From the NCBI GenBank assembly GCA_011009095.1, contig VTPC01006054.1, forward strand, positions 124,001 through 188,000: 64,000 nt of DNA, read 5' to 3'. Below are positions 26,601 through 35,729 of the stretch, piece after piece. How positions within the stretch are numbered: position 1 is the stretch's first letter; each line of letters starts with the position of its first letter. The position numbers and the translations under genes were made by a program. This DNA comes from Ignelater luminosus (lineage: Eukaryota; Arthropoda; Insecta; Coleoptera; Elateridae). The notes beneath the pieces are model-generated. The model was not told where the DNA came from. It saw only the letters and a program-made list of their open reading frames with translations, and made no database searches.

Positions 26601-28403
26601 CTTCTTTGGGCAAGGAGACTCGAAGGTGGGCCACTTCGAATTTTGCCGTTTCGACTTCTCGGGGTCATATCCAAAGACCCACGTTTCATCACTGGTAATC
26701 ACTTTGTTCAACTAATCAGGCTCACGTTGCACACGTTCCAAATTTTTTTGACAAATAAGCACACGGTTTCTGGCGTCTTTCCTGTTGTCCTTAAACATCT
26801 TGGACTATCATAGCATTTCTCCCCGTAGACTTTTTGCAGCATGGAAACCGTATGGGTACCGAATTTGCCAAATCTCACACAAAATCTGATCTCATCACAC
26901 TGACAAGTTGCTCTTCCTAACCCGTCTGTTACAGTTACATTTCCACGTCTGATGTCTTTATTATGAGGTCAATATGAAAATCGCTATGAAATGACATCTT
27001 TGGGAAGTATATGTACTGAGATATCAGTTCTAATTTTTCTCTAACACCGGTATGTCAAGTTAAACCAATTTTATAATCAGTGAATGACCAAAAAACCATT
27101 TCCAATTCAATAGTACCGACTGATCTAAAATGATTGATGACAGTTTGAATCTCCCGCGTTAACATTTCAGTGATTTTTGCTGCTTAGAGTTGGTGCTATT
27201 TCAAATTGTCACTTAACCAGCCAATGGCGTACGTGTTGTCATGACAATGTCAAACAATGCTAAATCAAGGATGTAGTGCGTGCTGCCAATTCTAAAAATA
27301 TTTTTGTTTTGCGGGAAATTCAAACTGTCATCACTCATCTTGGATCACTCCGCAGTGTGTAGCATTACGACGCCAAATCTTAATTCTAATAAAAAAAATT
27401 TTCTTGGCAAGAACATCAAACGTGTTATAAACTTACTGAATTGCAAAAGAAAAAGAAGCCAAACTAGTTATCCCAGACAAACCACGTCGGAGGTTTGTAA
27501 AATCAGCAGATTTGGAGATCTATCGTCAGTTGTGGTAACGCTGTTTTCGTTGTTTCCCCGCCATATTTACAAAATGTAGCGCCAATTGTTGGTGTCTGAT
27601 TCTCGCGTCAATTTAAAACTCTAACATGGCTGGAAGCAGTAAAAACTGACGTTAGGAAGAAAACTAAATCTCTAGTAACCACGCCTTTCTTTCCAGTTAT
27701 TTACTAAAGGTAGCGGCGGGCTTTTTGGATAATTTCTTCGAATCAACCATTTGAGGTTTTAGATTCTTGTTAGAAGAAAAAAATGTTTCAACATTTAGTC
27801 AAGTGATAAACTTCTTTTCTTCGCGACTTCATAGTAGCTATGACCCTACTTTAATTGAATTTTTAAAAATTGCCAGTCAATTAGAAGGTTTGAAATTGTA
27901 AAATTATTAAGACTCTGTTCTTTTGTAGGTTACCGGAGGACGTCTCTACAGAAAAGTGGCCATTCCATGCAGACCCCAAAAAACCTTCTCGTTAGTAGTT
28001 CTCGAAGTGCCAAGTGACCTACCAGAAGACGACATCCGTGCCAGCCTTTACAGATACGCATCTGTAGTAAGTATAAAGAAGCGTTCAAGAACCGACTTGT
28101 AAATTTCCTAAATTCAAATAAAGAACAAAAAATTCTCAGGTAGAAGTAACAAGAGTCCCGAACAAATTGGAACAACCTGGCGTTCCAAATCCGATAAGAA
28201 TCACGATGGCATCGTTAGACGAGTTCAACAGTCTCCTACAGCAGGGTCTCGATTTTTATGGGGCAACCTATTTCCCAACAGAAGCCCTCAAGAAAGAAGA
28301 TATCCGCGGCAGCCAGAAGCAATTGCTGCCAGTTTTCGATGCGGCAGGATTCAGTCGTTTACCACCGCCAGCCAGTCGTACACTCAAACCCAGGGCCAAT
28401 TAA
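20645..28403 (+). CDS. Four-exon gene, 219-residue RRM-like protein (conserved unknown)
   Basis: Exons 20645-20729, 21724-21896, 27929-28066 and 28140-28403 join in frame with canonical sites: donors AAAG|GTAAGA, AAG|GTATGT and GTA|GTAAGT; acceptors TTCGTAG, TTTTGTAG and TTCTCAG. The total is 660 bases including TAA. The start is the first Met after an in-frame TGA at 20636-20638; the internal Met9 is an alternative. Residues 1-28 are acidic and probably disordered. Residues about 29-97 (AFLLTPSYDLS, GILFKFSEPEDY) and about 102-165 (FSLVVLEVPSDLPEDDIRAS, YASVVEVTRV) each alternate strands and helices like RRM folds. The arrangement recalls tandem RRM-like modules in ZCCHC3-type and retroelement Gag/ORF1 proteins, but no zinc knuckle follows. 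The tail is Pro-rich and basic. RNA binding is inferred, not shown. I cannot name the gene. Confidence 0.82.
21724..21896 (+). CDS. Exon 2 of the RRM-like gene (first RRM-like module)
   Basis: This exon encodes residues 29-86 after a phase-1 junction and leaves in phase 0. The pattern is strand (AFLLTP), helix (DKAASICDKLNF), two strands (SFSLTKTATGILFKFS) and helix (EDYQQVFRKGF), with the last strand supplied by exon 3 (GRLYRKVAIP). The following intron is 6032 bp and is the landing site for most repeats in this gene. Confidence 0.8.
21897..23335. other. First part of intron 2, no feature seen
   Basis: This is AT-rich intronic sequence without recognisable mobile-element ends or open frames. 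Confidence 0.5.
23340..23945 (-). repeat. VNTR-core interspersed element, copy 2 (minus orientation)
   Basis: Reading the minus strand from about 23945, the order matches copy 1: a short unique start with GGGACAAATTTGACGC, CAACTTCTTGATCAGCCCGA, the 9-bp-word core, then TTCGAAACTGAGGCCCG, ATGTAAAGGCTC and GTGCAGGCTTCTAGGAGG. The core gives long shadow frames of Gly-Pro-X type on the minus strand (23493-23735), which look collagen-like but come from the 9-bp periodicity. The element lies inside intron 2 of the RRM-like gene, opposite to its transcription. Confidence 0.7.
24630..25075 (-). repeat. Diverged copy of the 250-bp satellite
   Basis: The minus strand contains TAATCTGTTGGTTATTTAGT, then AACATTATGAAAATCCCCCA, then TTTGCAACTTTTCAATTTTG, the same order as the tandem monomers at 13290-13905. 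It is a dispersed single copy within intron 2. Confidence 0.6.
26233..26895 (-). pseudogene. mariner transposase remnant, internally deleted (second subfamily)
   Basis: One terminus is clear at 26233: CAGGGTTTGTCCGGAAAGTA preceded by TA. Coding pieces on the minus strand are FGKFGTHTVSMLQKVYGEKC (N-terminal helix-turn-helix region), then after a deletion RKDARNRVLICQKNLERVQ and SDETWVFGYDPEKSKRQNSK with the first catalytic Asp. C-terminal pieces are QAVVTRVLKEVPVDTF near 26300-26360. The second and third Asp region is lost or unreadable and stops interrupt the frame. DETWVFGYDPE places it in a different lineage from the element at 11949, which has DETWIHHYTPE. It lies in intron 2 of the RRM-like gene. 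Confidence 0.8.
27117..27352. mobile_element. TIR MITE, about 236 bp, copy 2
   Basis: Left end CCGACTGATCTAAAATGATT and right end, reverse-complemented, CGGAGTGATCCAAGATGAGT are inverted copies. The match continues through GATGACAGTTTGAAT and CCCGC for about 40 bp in all. The internal sequence matches copy 1 at 4198-4427. No convincing target duplication is present. This copy is better preserved at its left end than copy 1. Confidence 0.72.
27929..28403 (+). CDS. Exons 3 and 4 of the RRM-like gene (second module and tail)
   Basis: Exon 3 (27929-28066, 46 codons) and exon 4 (28140-28403) flank a 73-bp intron, the short length common in insects. They encode the second RRM-like module and a C-terminal tail of about 40 residues ending in RTLKPRAN. 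Base composition is more balanced than the surroundings and no stop interrupts either exon, which supports true coding sequence. Confidence 0.82.
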
Positions 28404-28736
28404 ATGAAAAATTTTATTGCCGTCAATTCACACGTTATGGAAAGCATCAGTGAAGTCTGTTTTGAGTACTAATATGAGATGTTTGTAATCAAAATTGAAA
28501 TCCCTGTTGGCAAATAATTCTAGGTCAAAGAATTTTGCACAAACAAAAAGAGAAAATTGAACTAACAAATTATTTATTATTTATTCAAGTCTGCAAAGAC
28601 ACAAAAAAAACAAATTTCTTGTTATTACTAGTTTAATAATGTTAATTGTTGTTGAGTAATAATAATAATAATAATGATGATTATATTTAAGGTAACTTTA
28701 ACAAATTTTTTTATTGTACCTAAATGTACACGTAAG

Positions 28737-28742
28737 AATAAA
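28737..28742 (+). terminator. Polyadenylation signal AATAAA of the RRM-like gene
   Basis: AATAAA lies 334 bp after the stop codon, followed about 25 bp later by a GT-rich stretch (CTGCTGTGTGAGATTTTG). Cleavage is therefore likely near 28760-28765. Confidence 0.55.
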
Positions 28743-28769
28743 GCAAAGAAATAAAAATATTAACTTAAC

Positions 28770-29625
28770 CTGCTGTGTGAGATTTTGTTACTACTCTAAT
28801 AATAATGAGTCTACATACAACAATATTCGGGTAAGAATGGTTAGGAGCATGTAATGTGATATTTTCATTTAATTATTTTAATTGGATGGTCGAAATTACT
28901 TCATACCTACACAAAAATCGGGTGTTTTCGTATTACAGGGCTTCACAGACAACGCCCAGACCAATGCAAGGCCAGCACTGTATTTTATATACATGTATAT
29001 ACGTATATCTGAAAAGAACACCTACCACCATGAAACCATAAAAGCTTTATTCAGAATATTAACACAGAAAACTCTAATTAGGATAAGCTGATTTAATGGG
29101 TACAAAGCACGTACTTTGGTAGATATGAAATTTTAAAATAGAAATTGTTAAATTTTACCGCGTCAAGATTTTCATATCGACATAGAAAAGTAAAATAAAA
29201 ATAATCCCATGGGGTTCCACAAGGAAATTATATGTTTCTCTATTGTTTAAATCATATATTTTATTGTGTAAGATTTAAAGTGTGTTTTGATATTTTAGTA
29301 GTAAAATTTTCTAATAAACAACTTTAGGGTGGGAAAAAATTAATCAGCCAGCTTTATATTAGAAGTTAAGCATAAAAACTAAATTTCTAAAACATTTGTA
29401 TTGTGTGTTTGAAAGCGTACCTGCACGGAATTGTTAAAGAATATCCTCAAGCTTTATGTGGTACATCTAGGTGAATTAATCTTTTCACTCCACTTTTACT
29501 GGCGGTTCCATTTTTGAAATGCTTTTTAAAATAATAATTCACACTGAAACTTCTCTTATATCATAATTATTTTTTGTGAAAGGAAGAGCTGAATAAAACA
29601 ACAACAAAAGTTTTGTTTTTTTTCC
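28770..29625. other. No gene recognised
   Basis: AT-rich sequence downstream of the polyadenylation signal. Short frames at 28856-29091 have no recognisable features. Confidence 0.45.
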
Positions 29626-29879
29626 CCTAAAGTGCACCATTTCCGAGACACAGGATGTCAAAGTTTCATTCAAATGAGATATCAGAATGAAATTTCCTAC
29701 ATGTTTGTTACTTTGATGTGTCTACTACTTCACGTAGTTTTGCGTATGGTATCCTTACCAGAGATATAGAATTGGGAATGGGCTAGTTCTCTGCGCTAAA
29801 AAGAATTTTTACGCCACTAAAGAATAAAACAGAAATTTATTTTAAGAATTCGCAATCGATTTGAAACAAAAAGCTACTC

Positions 29880-30245
29880 TTACGTTTTTTATGTAGAATG
29901 CATCATTTCCGAGTAAAATCGAATATTTCAAAACTTTTCAAATTTTACGGGCTATGGCAAAAACAGACGAGGATTAAACAATTTTTGTCATAAAAATTTT
30001 TTCCCTAATTGCAGCTTTTTTGAGATACAGTGTCAAAGTTTAATTAAAGACACCCTGCATTTCGAAGACGGTGCACTTTATGAAAAAAAGCTATAGGACA
30101 AAAAAGACTTGCTTTTTGTCAAGCAATGCGATGCAAATAATTAGATCCTGTTCTTGAGATGACGTACAATCTTGCCATAACCCGTCAAATTTGAAAGGTT
30201 TTTCGAAAATTTGATTTTAGTCGGAAATGATGCATCCATCCCAAC
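29880..30245. repeat. Foldback repeat with arms of about 65 bp
   Basis: The left arm (about 29895-29960) starts ATGCATCATTTCCGAGTAAA and runs to ACGGGCTATGGCAA. The right arm (about 30172-30237), reverse-complemented, reads ATGCATCATTTCCGACTAAA and ends ACGGGTTATGGC. The arms differ at several positions. Nearby, GAGACACAGGATGTCAAAGT (29645) and GAGATACAGTGTCAAAGT (30013) show that pieces of a related repeat are scattered over 29630-30320. It has no coding capacity, and no target duplication was found. Confidence 0.55.
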
Positions 30246-30839
30246 ATTTTAGTTTAGTCTTGAAATACTAAAGAAATGAGAATTTTGAATAAAACTTTTA
30301 CACCTTGTATCTCGGAAATTTCTGTCGCGGAATGCGCCTGCTAAGTATTTGCACCCATTTTCAAAACATCCTGTATATTTGTAAGTAAAGAAATTCCCGA
30401 TATTTCTTAAAAGAGTTTTTACATTTTCCATGACTTTATTGCTATTTTCGGACAGATAATCCCCTGGAGAAAACCATTTGACGATGGTACAAGAAGATTT
30501 CAAAATCAAATAAACTACAGCCTGTAGTTTCTTACATTTTAAATCATTTTAAAATTCACAATTGTTCGTAAGACGTAACACAATCAATTAATGAAAAATT
30601 CAACAATCTATGCGATCAGATTTTAAAAAATGGAAGGAAAGTGAAAGATTTTTAAATCGATTTCTTCCTATAATTATCACACGGCTGGACAAAAAAATTG
30701 GTTTACCTAGAACTAGGTTCAATTCAAACTAAGGCGAAATAGAGTTGCAAAACGAACTTGCAAACTTAAAAAAATGAATTAAATAAAACAAAAGTATGGC
30801 TAGAAAAACCCTCTTCAATTTTTAAACCTGATTGAGGAT

Positions 30840-31495
30840 AAATTTAATGCGGCCTAAAAAAAGCTCAGAACTTCTTGATTGGCCCGGAAGGACCAAGAGG
30901 CCTCACAGGACCGAAAGGGTCAAAAGACCTAATAGGTTCCAACGAAAATAAAGGATAAATGTAAGTAAAACGAAAGTACGGCTTGAAACATCCTCTCATC
31001 TCACGATACTCTGCCAGTGGGGTTGCCATAAAAGTAGAGCCCAGTATGGGCCAAAATTTTCTGGCCCGACTGCGAATAAACTTAATGCGGTCCGCAAAAA
31101 GCTCGGTAACTTCCTAATTGGCCCGAGAAACTTAAAGAGGCACCAAAAGGGCCAAGAGGCCCAACCGGCCTGAAAGGGCCAAGACGCTTCATAGGTCCGA
31201 GAGGACCAAAAGACCTGATAGGTTCCAACGGCTTGGTAGGTTCGATTGATTCGATGTAGGTTCGAAGAGCCCGATAGATTTTTAAACGGAGGTCCGGTTT
31301 GACCTAAATCCAAGACACGACCAAGAAACGCGTTCCGTCTACGGTGCAGTATAGAAATTCTCCTTTTCGATTTAGTTTGAAAATAATGTTTGTCCGGGTC
31401 AGTACATAAACAACGACCCGAAAACCTCGACCGACCCAATAAGCTCGAACTAAAGCCCGACTAAAAAATCGCGTCCGTGCAGGCCTCTAGATATA
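30840..31495 (+). repeat. VNTR-core interspersed element, copy 3
   Basis: Two starts are visible (GAACTTCTTGATTGGCCCGG at about 30868 and GGTAACTTCCTAATTGGCCC at about 31105), each followed by 9-bp-word cores (GGGCCAAGAGGCCCAACC and similar). The 3' segment matches copy 1: GCGTTCCGTCTACGGTGCAG, GTCCGGGTCAGTAC, CCCGACTAAA, then GTGCAGGCCTCTAGA at 31475-31489. The minus frame 30996-31439 is a repeat shadow. Confidence 0.7.
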
Positions 31496-32095
31496 TACAG
31501 AGATATGAAGAAAATTAAGAACCAGCAAAGGATTCAAATTTGTTCGCAGTTTTATTAGTACCTAATTCTATTAGATACTGTAGACCAGTCAAGTTTATAT
31601 TCGAAAAAGATAAATACAAGTCACTAAATGAGAAGTAAAAAAAGTCGAAGTTGGAACAGAAGGAAAAGAGTTACTTATTCATCCCACATTAATATTTACA
31701 GTGGTGAATGAAAAAACATGTATGTAGCTCTTTCTTAGGACTATCCGCACAAACATGTCTAATATGACATTGTTCACCAAAACAAATTGTAACGTTTACT
31801 TTCTGCTTCCGTACATGTGTTGTGTTTAATATGTGCTTTTCATATGTTCTTGTATTTCTGACAGTTTTCTCTTGTTGGGGAGGTTTTTTTGATAATAATG
31901 AGTTCACACTGAGAGGTTGATTAATTTTTGTTGTGGTTTTTAAAATTTTTAATCAATCCAGGGTTGAGGTAGCAAGCGGGACACAGCGCGTAATCCTTCA
32001 AACTTTTAACTGTATGATTGCAATGTGTTCAACTTTCACAGCAGTGATACCTTAAATTTCACATTATTTGGGCAATCATCATAATTGTCAATGTA
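31496..32095. other. No gene recognised
   Basis: A 72-codon minus frame at 31689-31907 has no recognisable domain or splice context. Confidence 0.4.
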
Positions 32096-32099
32096 ATAG

Positions 32100-33160
32100 T
32101 AGTAGTTGAGGAGGCTAAAGCTCAGCAAATAGGCTTTTATAGGCTCATTTTTACTAATCTCTCCCCATTTCGTTAACAACGTCTACGACCATCTACTATT
32201 GTTTCCTCTTTTCTCTGTTCGAACCTACCTGACTTCCGTACAAAAATGAGGATGTCAGCTCAGGTTAGATAGCTCAACTCCTCCCTGAAAGGTCTTAAAC
32301 CTTAGCCTCTCATAACCCTTACATTCGCCCAAAAAGTGGAGCTTTATCGCCAATCTCATATTTCTCGCCTTCACCGATCAGCGACAGGTGCCTTCTTAAG
32401 GTGTAGTGGCTCTTCTTCCAATTAAAAAACTTGGAGGTCTCCGATTTTTGACTATTAGCCAGTTTAACTTTGAAAAGTTAAAACCGGTTATAAGGTCTTT
32501 TTTCTGGCGATAGTCACTGCTTGTTAGCTTTGAATCTTGTAAGCTCATGTTAGCTCATTGCTGCCTTGATATTTCTAGAAAGAGTACCTTCGGCTGCGAG
32601 TCTGGCGAGTTCAATCGCCTTGTTATTGCCGTGGATCCAGCTGTGCTCAGGAACTCAAGACGAGGCTAACCTCCTTTACTGTGGTAAGCTTATCCGTACA
32701 AGAAAATTTCTTGTCTTGGCTGCGCAGACTGCTTTTAGTGTCGCCGGACTGTCGAAGCCGACATATGTATATACTTTGCTTCGCCATTCTCGCATCTTCT
32801 TTCTTATCTAAGTTGGAAGGCCCGGCCGGTAGCCTCAATAGAACCTCACGTGCTGTCATAAGAATCGTCCTCATTGCATCGGTTGTACCCAGATAGACCA
32901 GGCGTTGTAACTTGACCAGTCTTTGAATGATGGTGGTACACTCTACACTAGGCTACCAGACCACTGAACTGTATAGTACTCTGAGTCTAATACTTGCCGT
33001 GTAGTTCCACTAGGCTATCTGAGGATTGATTGCTAAGAGTTTACCTGGCACAGCGGCCAATGTATCTTGGTTATCACTTTGTCGTCATGAGATTTCCAGT
33101 TTAATCTCCTTTCCAAGGTCATCTCTAAGTACTAAGTTACAATATAGGTGCTCTTAAATC
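32100..33160 (-). pseudogene. Non-LTR retrotransposon ORF2 remnant, copy A (RT end and RNase H)
   Basis: Read on the minus strand from 33160 down, pieces appear in the order expected of a Jockey/R1-like ORF2. First comes the RT thumb region (ERRLNWKSHDDKVITKI, LYSSVVW, TTIIQRLVKLQRLVYLGTT), then RTILMTAREVLLRLP. RNase H remnants follow (EVSLV, WIHGNNKAIELARLAAEGT), then the C-terminal RRHLSLIGEGEKYEI region and a GAATGTAAGGGTTATGAGAG segment shared with copy B. Many stops and frameshifts occur. Everything upstream of the late RT domain is missing, typical of 5'-truncated LINE insertions. Copy B at 50990-52170 is the same family in the opposite orientation. Confidence 0.75.
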
Positions 33161-33469
33161 TTGTGTTTTTTCTCTGTTGATGGATGGTCTAAAGAAGTTG
33201 TAAGAACCATAAAAAGTTTGCACTTTGTAGATTAATTTGTATGTTATCTAACAAGTACCTGGTTTCGACATAATTTGATATAGAAGGATTTGTATTTGCT
33301 ACATTACAGTGAGACATCTCTTAAAAATCCAGAGCTTTTAAATCGCAGTCATTCTGCTCACACGTAGGTTTAAGTTTAAGAAAAAGTAATCATTCTGCAA
33401 AAGAGTTGGTTCAATAAATTATTGTTGTAAAAAAATAAAAATTTGAAGAAAAAAAATAAAAAAAAATAT

Positions 33470-33545
33470 AGGGTATCCGGCGAGATTTGAACGCCCGACC
33501 CCTTGATTATGAGGCAGGCTGTTAGTACCTGCAACCAAAGTCTGC
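33470..33545 (-). mobile_element. tRNA-derived SINE (tRNA-Met-like head)
   Basis: On the minus strand a tRNA-like body has CTGCCTCATAATCAAGG in the anticodon-arm position and GCGTTCAAATC as B-box (33484-33494 on the plus strand), ending GCCGGATACCC. The A-box side (TTGGTTGCAGGT) is weak. The acceptor stem does not close and an A-rich run follows on the 3' side, so this is a SINE rather than a tRNA gene. It matches the head of the copy at 63421-63520. Confidence 0.6.
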
Positions 33546-33559
33546 ATTTGTTAAAACTT

Positions 33560-35085
33560 CCGAAGTTGCATACAGTATGTTACATTTAGTGTTAAACATT
33601 CATAATTAACTCCAATTCGATAATAGTACATAATGAAATTGGTTAATAATTTTTTTGTAAACTCAACTGGAAAGATAATAAAAGCATAAGTAGAAATTAA
33701 CATTAAATTCCGTGTAGTATACACTCCGGTGAGGCCACATTGTAGGTTTTTGGATTTCGTATTTCGATCGTAATTTCCTTATTGCTAAGAAATTTTAAAA
33801 TCAGTAAAAATTGAGAAAAGAGATCTGTGCAATTCTTGCTTGATTAAGTAGTAAATTTATTGACCAAATTTGTACAAGTTTTAGGTATTAATTACTTCGA
33901 ACATGCTGTGAAAATTACATTGCTTCCGCCCAGCTGAAATGAGTGTCGCGATTCTTTTAAATTGAGGCTCATACCTATCTTTTCAGGGTTGGAGAGCATT
34001 TTGGCAATTATAACATTTATAAGCAGTTCACAATCTGGCGGTTTAAATCATTTTAACTTTTTTTAAATTCACACCAACCCTGCTTTCAACATTAATTACT
34101 TATTTCTTTAATTAGCAAAGTCGGTTGTAAAATGTACGCATGTACAGAATGGGTTGCCTACCTAATTGTTTCGACTTAATTTATCCATACTGTATAATAA
34201 TTTAGCATGTTATAATGAATGGAATCTAACCAATCAGATGCATTTTACTTACGATATTGCTAAAGTAAACATTTTAACGCATACGTTATCATACCGAACC
34301 AGATAACATAGTCTTTGGAGCACTATAAAGAGTTCATAAATTAATGTGTAAAATTTGCAGAAATCTAACCAACAAGTTCAATAATCAAGCGGGAATTGTG
34401 CAAATCTATTCAATTGTTAATTTAAGAAGCACCCAATAAAACATACTGAGTTTCATGGCACACTATTCCAAAATTTTGGTGCTTCCGTTAACAGAATTTG
34501 GATGCATTCATTGCTGAATTATACAAAAGATTCTCTATCGAACCATGGACAAATCCAGTTTGACATCTTTAAGAAAAAACCTAAGAAAGAACTTAAGAAC
34601 CTGATGATGATGGAAACTTGGGTAGCCAAACACAAAAAACTTAAGCTGAAAGAAGCATTTTTTGTTACGTTTTGCAAGTGAGATCCATAAGAATACAACA
34701 GTTGTCATAACCTGCAAAAGCTTCATGATTTACAGAAAATCGCATCCCAAAAGGTTCACTTGGATGTCCTTAAAATCTGTAGGGTCGATAAAATGTGAGT
34801 TTTTGCAAAAACCTGCAAGTCTACGAGATTTCACGACCAGTTTGAAAATATACAAAATAAAATCTCTGCAGGGGCTTCTAGTTTGTCCGAAACTAAAACT
34901 GAAAGTTTCTCTGAATATTGTGTAACGCAAAGAATGAAGATTTGCAGGTGTAAGCAAGCAGGTATGGAAAGTCACCAGACAGCCGAGAAATCTTAGAGTC
35001 TGCTTCACACTGTCTATATTAATGAGAAAATTTACTCTATATTTTAAACACACACTGGAGAATAACCTTCAAAATTATAATTTTC
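33560..35085. other. No gene recognised
   Basis: AT-rich sequence. The frames at 34535-35053 on both strands overlap each other and carry no recognisable motifs. Confidence 0.4.
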
Positions 35086-35089
35086 TTTC

Positions 35090-35725
35090 TACATTGTAAT
35101 TCCTGCAGCTCAGGAATTCAGGGTCTATGCGTATTGCGTAGCTGAAGCTGCTATAATTCAAATACATCGAATTATATAAAAATCATTACGTCAAGGCATA
35201 CCTTGGCAATAACATTCCGTAGATGTAAACAACACAAAAGTTGTTTACTTTACGAATTTGTTCATAAATTGTTAAGAATCTCGTGTTGTACATAAATTGA
35301 CCTAGATTTGAAAGATATCCAAGGAAATATATCACAATTTTATGTAATGATGATTTAATAACATTTCCTAACGAAAAGATAATTTAGTTTTCATTATTCT
35401 TCTTTACTTCATTTATCTGTACTGGCTGGAATTATTTTCCAAGTAACAGAAAAGCAAACTAAGTCCTTGAAACTTCATCAACTATTAGTAACGGAAAAAT
35501 AAAGCCGACTACCATACGATCATTTTCTAGACTAGATAATTGTCTAAACCTAAGTACTAAAGGATTAAATTTGTTGTCAAAATCTCAGCAGTTTGTTTCT
35601 TTAAAAATTAGAGATTTTGGTAGGTGATATATTTGTTTACGTAAAGGGCAATCAAACTAAGTTTACTCAACAGAAAATAGGATCTTTTTGTTTAAACTGT
35701 CTGAGTAGAATTTATCGAAGCACTG
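35090..35725 (+). repeat. Array-flanking repeat segment, copy 1
   Basis: The segment runs from CATTGTAATTCCTGCAG through TATAAAAATCATTACGTCAA and TTGTTTACTTTACGAATTTG to TTTACGTAAAGGGCAATCAA and GGATCTTTTTGTTTAAACTG. Copies in the same order and orientation lie at about 40720-41095 and, partially, at 41285-41550, each next to hairpin-repeat units. The array and its flank therefore appear to form one composite unit. Confidence 0.65.
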
Positions 35726-35729
35726 CATG

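Noticed and set aside
33470..33545. Possible functional tRNA-Met gene on the minus strand
   Set aside because: The B-box and a CAT in the anticodon position are present, but the acceptor stem does not pair and the sequence continues into a SINE-like tail shared with 63.4 kb.
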